From contig JAJYAX010000004.1 in NCBI GenBank assembly GCA_021779275.1, positions 1 to 17,705 on the forward strand: a stretch of DNA of 17,705 bases. Direction: 5' to 3'. Source of the stretch: Deltaproteobacteria bacterium. GTDB taxonomy: Bacteria; Desulfobacterota; Desulfobulbia; Desulfobulbales; Desulfocapsaceae. Of this stretch, positions 14,897 to 17,705 are shown in pieces (the stretch's first letter is position 1; every line of letters begins with the position of its first letter). Position numbers and translations under genes: made by a program. Below the pieces are notes generated by a model, which was given only the letters and a program-made list of their open reading frames with translations, did not search any database and was not told where the DNA came from.

Positions 14897-16198
14897 ATGC
14901 ATATTATAACTACGCATAAAAACACAGATTTCGATGGACTTGCCTCCGTCATCGCCGGAACCCTTCTCTATCCGGGGGCAGTGGGGGTCATCCCCAAGGC
15001 GGTGAACAAGAATGTGGCAAAGTTTCTGTCGACCCATAAAACGGCTTTCAATATTGTCCTGCCCAATGAGATCGACCACGCCGCGGTGACACGGCTCATC
15101 GTTGTCGACACCGATCAGTGGCGTCGCCTGGATCGTATGGACAAATTGAAAACCCGCGAGGACCTGGAGATTTATGTATGGGACCATCATCACCATGATG
15201 GCGACATTACAGCCGCCTGGATCTGCAAGGAGCCGGTCGGCGCCACGGTCACCCTGCTGGTCAGGGAGATGAAAAAGCGGGGGATGACCTTAAGTCCGCT
15301 TGACTCCACCGTCCTCCTGATCGGACTCTACGAGGATACCGGCCATCTGAGTTATCCGGGAACGCGGGCGGAAGACGCCGCCGCCGCCGCCTACCTGTTG
15401 GAGAATGGGGCCGACCTGAACGTGGCCGGCTTTTTTCTGGATCCTCCCTACGAAGAGACGCAGAAGGATATCCTCTTCGACATGATGAAGTATACCGAAA
15501 AGGTGACGCATAATAATTATACCATCGGTATAAATATCATAAAACTGGACCGGAAGGTGCCCATGCTGTCGGCAATTGTCAGTATGTACAGGACAATCAT
15601 CAATGCCGACGCCATTTTTGCAATCTTTATCAATGATGAGACCAGTTCCACCGTCATCGGACGAAGCGGTGTCGATCGCATCGACGTCGGGGCCATCCTG
15701 CGGAAGTTCGGCGGAGGCGGGCATGCGGCCGCCGGTTCGGCCACTGTAAAGACCCAGGATTATCTGCCCGGAAAACTGAAAATCGAGATCATTGATCTGA
15801 TCAAACAGAGCAAGACCGGCGGTGCCGTCGTGGCTGACCTGATGTCCTATCCCGTGACCATGGTATCTCCCGAGACCCCGATGCATAAGGTCCGTACGCT
15901 GATGCAGGAGCAGAAGATCAGGGGGATACTGGTGGGTGAGGAAGACAGGCTGGAAGGACTCCTGGTCCTCTGGGATTTCAAGAAGCTGAAACAGGAAAAA
16001 CAGTGGAACAGTCCGGTCAAGGCCTTTATGATCCGCGATGTCGAAACGGTTTCACCGGGGATACAGCCCTCCGAGGCAGCCGAGATCATGGTGAAAAAGA
16101 ATATCGGCCACCTGCCGGTGGAGCATGACGGCAAGATCATCGGGATCCTGACGCGCACCGATATCCTCACCTATTTCTATGGGATGCTGCCGGACTGA
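14897..16198 (+). CDS. DHH/DHHA1 phosphoesterase with two CBS domains
   Basis: This is a 433-aa protein. DHH phosphoesterases hydrolyse phosphodiester bonds in oligonucleotides or cyclic dinucleotides using two metal ions. The metal motifs are H7-x3-D11-x-D13, D71 in VVDTDQ, DHH (96-98) and D147 in GLYEDTG. The DHHA1 signature FGGGGHAAAGSA lies at 271-282. Two CBS domains follow (about 312-365 and 375-428), likely sensing an adenine nucleotide. In some delta-lineage bacteria this module is fused to a poly(A)-polymerase-type nucleotidyltransferase; here it ends after CBS2. ATG 14897 is chosen because the family's first beta strand (HIITTH) begins there. An in-frame ATG at 14825 would add 24 residues, and neither start has a good ribosome site. 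Substrate unknown. Confidence 0.9.
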   Translation: MHIITTHKNTDFDGLASVIAGTLLYPGAVGVIPKAVNKNVAKFLSTHKTAFNIVLPNEIDHAAVTRLIVVDTDQWRRLDRMDKLKTREDLEIYVWDHHHHDGDITAAWICKEPVGATVTLLVREMKKRGMTLSPLDSTVLLIGLYEDTGHLSYPGTRAEDAAAAAYLLENGADLNVAGFFLDPPYEETQKDILFDMMKYTEKVTHNNYTIGINIIKLDRKVPMLSAIVSMYRTIINADAIFAIFINDETSSTVIGRSGVDRIDVGAILRKFGGGGHAAAGSATVKTQDYLPGKLKIEIIDLIKQSKTGGAVVADLMSYPVTMVSPETPMHKVRTLMQEQKIRGILVGEEDRLEGLLVLWDFKKLKQEKQWNSPVKAFMIRDVETVSPGIQPSEAAEIMVKKNIGHLPVEHDGKIIGILTRTDILTYFYGMLPD

Positions 16199-17035
16199 TC
16201 ACTCCTTCCAGTCCAGACCGCCAAGCAGCGCGCGAAAATGTCCCGGCGGATCCGTCTGGAACATCAGCTCCCTGCCGCTGAAGGGGTGGTTGAAAGAGAT
16301 TGACCAGGCATGGAGGGTCAGATACCTCCAGGTATCATCTGCACGGCCGTACTTTTTGTCTCCGACAACCGGGTGGCCGATCCCGGCCAGATGCACGCGG
16401 ATCTGGTGCTTGCGTCCGGTAAGCAGGGTGAGTTCCAGCAGGGAAAAATTTTTCGTCTCCTTCAGAACCGTATAGGCGGTTTGCGCCAGCCTGCCCTTTT
16501 TTGGATCAAGGGTGGCGTAGACGTTGTGGGCCTTATTCTCCACCAGATAAGTGGTGATGGTATCCTGCGGCTTCTCACATCGGCCGTGCACGATGGCCAG
16601 ATACTTCTTCTCTGTCTCCTCCCACCTGCTCTGCAGAACAAGCTTGGCCTTCTCATTTTTGGCGAAGATCAGGAGTCCCGAGGTCTCTTTGTCCAGCCTA
16701 TGGACGATATAGATGCGCTTGGTCGATTTGGCGACGCCTTTGCGGACGTAGTCCGTCAGCGCAAAGAAAGCGGTCCGGATCTTCTCGTTATCCGTGCCCA
16801 TGGTCAGGAGTCCCGAGGGCTTGTTGATTACCAGGATATCGTTGTCTTCGTGCAGAATCACCAGGCCCTTGGGCAGAAATTTGGTATTCCCCCAGGGGCC
16901 GTTATCGTGAGGTATGTCTTTTATTTGCATGGGTTTTGGCTGCGGTAAATGGCGTTTCATAGGTTTCAAATATGCAGGGAGAATACCCTTTTTCCACCAT
17001 ATCCGCCTTATTTTTGCATAACTGGACATCTCCAT
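16199..17035 (-). CDS. RluA-family rRNA/tRNA pseudouridine synthase
   Basis: This is a 278-aa pseudouridine synthase that isomerises uridine to pseudouridine in structured RNA. The catalytic block VHRLDKETSGLLIF carries the active-site Asp at residue 115 and the conserved Arg 113. Other family motifs are INKPSGLLTMG (70-80), QTAYTVL and LLTGRKHQIRVHLAGIGHPVVGD. There is no S4 RNA-binding domain at the N-terminus. The target position cannot be told from sequence. The start is uncertain: ATG 17035, 17029, 16960 and 16930 are all in frame, none has a good ribosome site, and the conserved part begins near residue 57. The stop abuts the stop of the convergent DHH-CBS gene with no base between them. 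Confidence 0.9.
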   Translation of the reverse strand: MEMSSYAKIRRIWWKKGILPAYLKPMKRHLPQPKPMQIKDIPHDNGPWGNTKFLPKGLVILHEDNDILVINKPSGLLTMGTDNEKIRTAFFALTDYVRKGVAKSTKRIYIVHRLDKETSGLLIFAKNEKAKLVLQSRWEETEKKYLAIVHGRCEKPQDTITTYLVENKAHNVYATLDPKKGRLAQTAYTVLKETKNFSLLELTLLTGRKHQIRVHLAGIGHPVVGDKKYGRADDTWRYLTLHAWSISFNHPFSGRELMFQTDPPGHFRALLGGLDWKE

Positions 17036-17118
17036 GCAAAAAAACCACGCCGTTTATCATTTCTCATCTTCCCATTCACTTGATATAATTACTTTATTAA
17101 TCAGTCTCCTTGAAATAA

Positions 17119-17705
17119 TCAGGAAGTGATTGCCATGTCTTTCTTAGTGTCGCCCTCTTCCAACTGCCTGGAAAGTCTTTTCCAACCTTCCAGCCCGCCT
17201 TCGAGTTTCAATTCATTGGCCAGCGTTTCGAGGGCATCAAGACTCTGCGCCAGATTCATCGCAATCGCCATCCGGTAAACGGCCACCCACGTCTGTATAG
17301 CCTGTAGCGTTTCTTCCTTCTTTAAATGAATATGACCGATGTTGAAGAGCGTTGCACAAAGCCCTGCTTTGTCGCCGATCTCCTGTCTAATGTCCAGTGA
17401 TTTTTTCAGGTACTTCAGGGCCGTGTCATAGTCGCTGCGGGCACGATGAATCTGGGAAATATTATTGAGCGTTGCCCCTTCGCCGGATCTGTCGCCAATC
17501 TCCTGCCTGATGGCCAGTGATTTTTCCAGGTAGTCAAGGGCCGTGTCATAGTCGCCACGGGCATAATAAATCGTAGATATATTATTGAGCGTTGTCCCTT
17601 CGCTGGGTCTGTCGCCGATCTCCCGGCAGATGGGCAGTGATTTTTTCAGGTACTCAAGGGCCGTGTCATAGTCGCCACGGGCATAATAAATCGTAGATAT
17701 ATTAT
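17119..17705 (-). CDS. Tetratricopeptide-repeat protein (C-terminal part; enters from right edge)
   Basis: This is the last 194 codons of an open frame that continues past base 17705, ending at TGA (17119-17121). It contains 40-residue TPR units of the type TLNNISxIYxARGDYDTALxYLxKSLxIRQEIGD: two nearly identical copies, one more diverged (NISQIHRARSDYDTALKYL), then a fourth degenerate unit (LFNIGHIHLKKEETLQAIQTW) and a helical tail ending LEEGDTKKDMAITS. TPR arrays are protein-binding scaffolds. The N-terminal domain that would reveal the role is outside the window. No membrane segment is seen in this part. The link to the T6SS is unknown, and the RluA gene separates them. Confidence 0.88.
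   Translation of the reverse strand, partial: NISTIYYARGDYDTALEYLKKSLPICREIGDRPSEGTTLNNISTIYYARGDYDTALDYLEKSLAIRQEIGDRSGEGATLNNISQIHRARSDYDTALKYLKKSLDIRQEIGDKAGLCATLFNIGHIHLKKEETLQAIQTWVAVYRMAIAMNLAQSLDALETLANELKLEGGLEGWKRLSRQLEEGDTKKDMAITS
17341..17700 (-). repeat. Three tandem 120-bp direct repeats encoding TPR units
   Basis: The units are 17341-17460, 17461-17580 and 17581-17700. The last two match at 110 of 120 bases by direct comparison. All ten differences fall in the first 73 bases (plus-strand order) and the last 47 are identical. The first unit is clearly more diverged. The unit length of 120 bp keeps the frame and equals one 40-aa TPR. The array continues past the right edge. Confidence 0.9.

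Noticed and set aside
15290..15886. 198-codon minus-strand frame
   Set aside because: It is antisense to the DHHA1 and CBS parts of a clear gene; the His/Gly-rich product looks like a reverse-complement artefact.
16310..16948. 212-codon plus-strand frame
   Set aside because: It is antisense to the RluA-type synthase gene over its catalytic motifs.
17341..17705. Tandem repeats considered as a CRISPR array or satellite
   Set aside because: The 120-bp period has no spacers, stays in frame and encodes 40-residue TPR units.

Overview
The window holds most of a type VI secretion system (T6SS) locus on the minus strand (about 14459 down to 1). It is followed on the right by a divergently transcribed DHH/CBS-domain phosphoesterase gene, a convergent RluA-type pseudouridine synthase gene, and the 3' end of a TPR-repeat protein gene. 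A complete T6SS with TssJ lipoprotein, TssM and TssL points to a Gram-negative bacterium. The DHH-CBS protein and the RluA subtype remind me of Desulfobacterota/Desulfuromonadota proteins, but that lineage call is an inference without a search. I see no rRNA, tRNA, CRISPR array, insertion sequence or phage gene.

Reading in the direction of transcription (right to left), the T6SS operon runs: a 494-aa cysteine-rich protein of unknown function (12975-14459), a 245-aa protein resembling the C-terminal part of TagH/Fha but without an FHA domain (12210-12947), tssJ, tssK, tssL, tssM, tagF, tssA, tssB, tssC, hcp, tssE and the 5' part of tssF, which runs off the left edge. Spacing is tight throughout (stop-start junctions of 0-67 nt), so this looks like one transcription unit. 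A second promoter in front of tssB is possible. tssG, tssH/clpV and tssI/vgrG are not in the window and probably lie to the left. The gene content matches the two arms of the Pseudomonas aeruginosa HSI-I locus joined on one strand: fha-J-K-L-M-tagF followed by A-B-C-hcp-E-F. Here the fha position is taken by two unusual genes.

The parts fit together as follows. TssJ, TssL and TssM form the envelope-spanning membrane complex. TssK, TssE and TssF belong to the baseplate. TssA primes and coordinates tube and sheath growth. TssB and TssC form the contractile sheath around the Hcp tube. TagF is a post-translational repressor in systems where it has been studied. In those systems it acts together with an FHA protein and often a Thr kinase/phosphatase pair, none of which is seen here.

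The most interesting region is 12210-14459. The FHA-less TagH-like protein sits directly behind a protein with two cysteine clusters and a disordered tail carrying five copies of a short Leu-x-x-Thr-[Val/Ile] motif. This could be a rewired version of the threonine-phosphorylation/FHA switch. Other points of note are a tandem AEAL-x-x-AW repeat at the end of TssM, corrected non-ATG starts for tssJ and tagF, a structured leader upstream of the operon, and nearly identical 120-bp repeats in the TPR gene.
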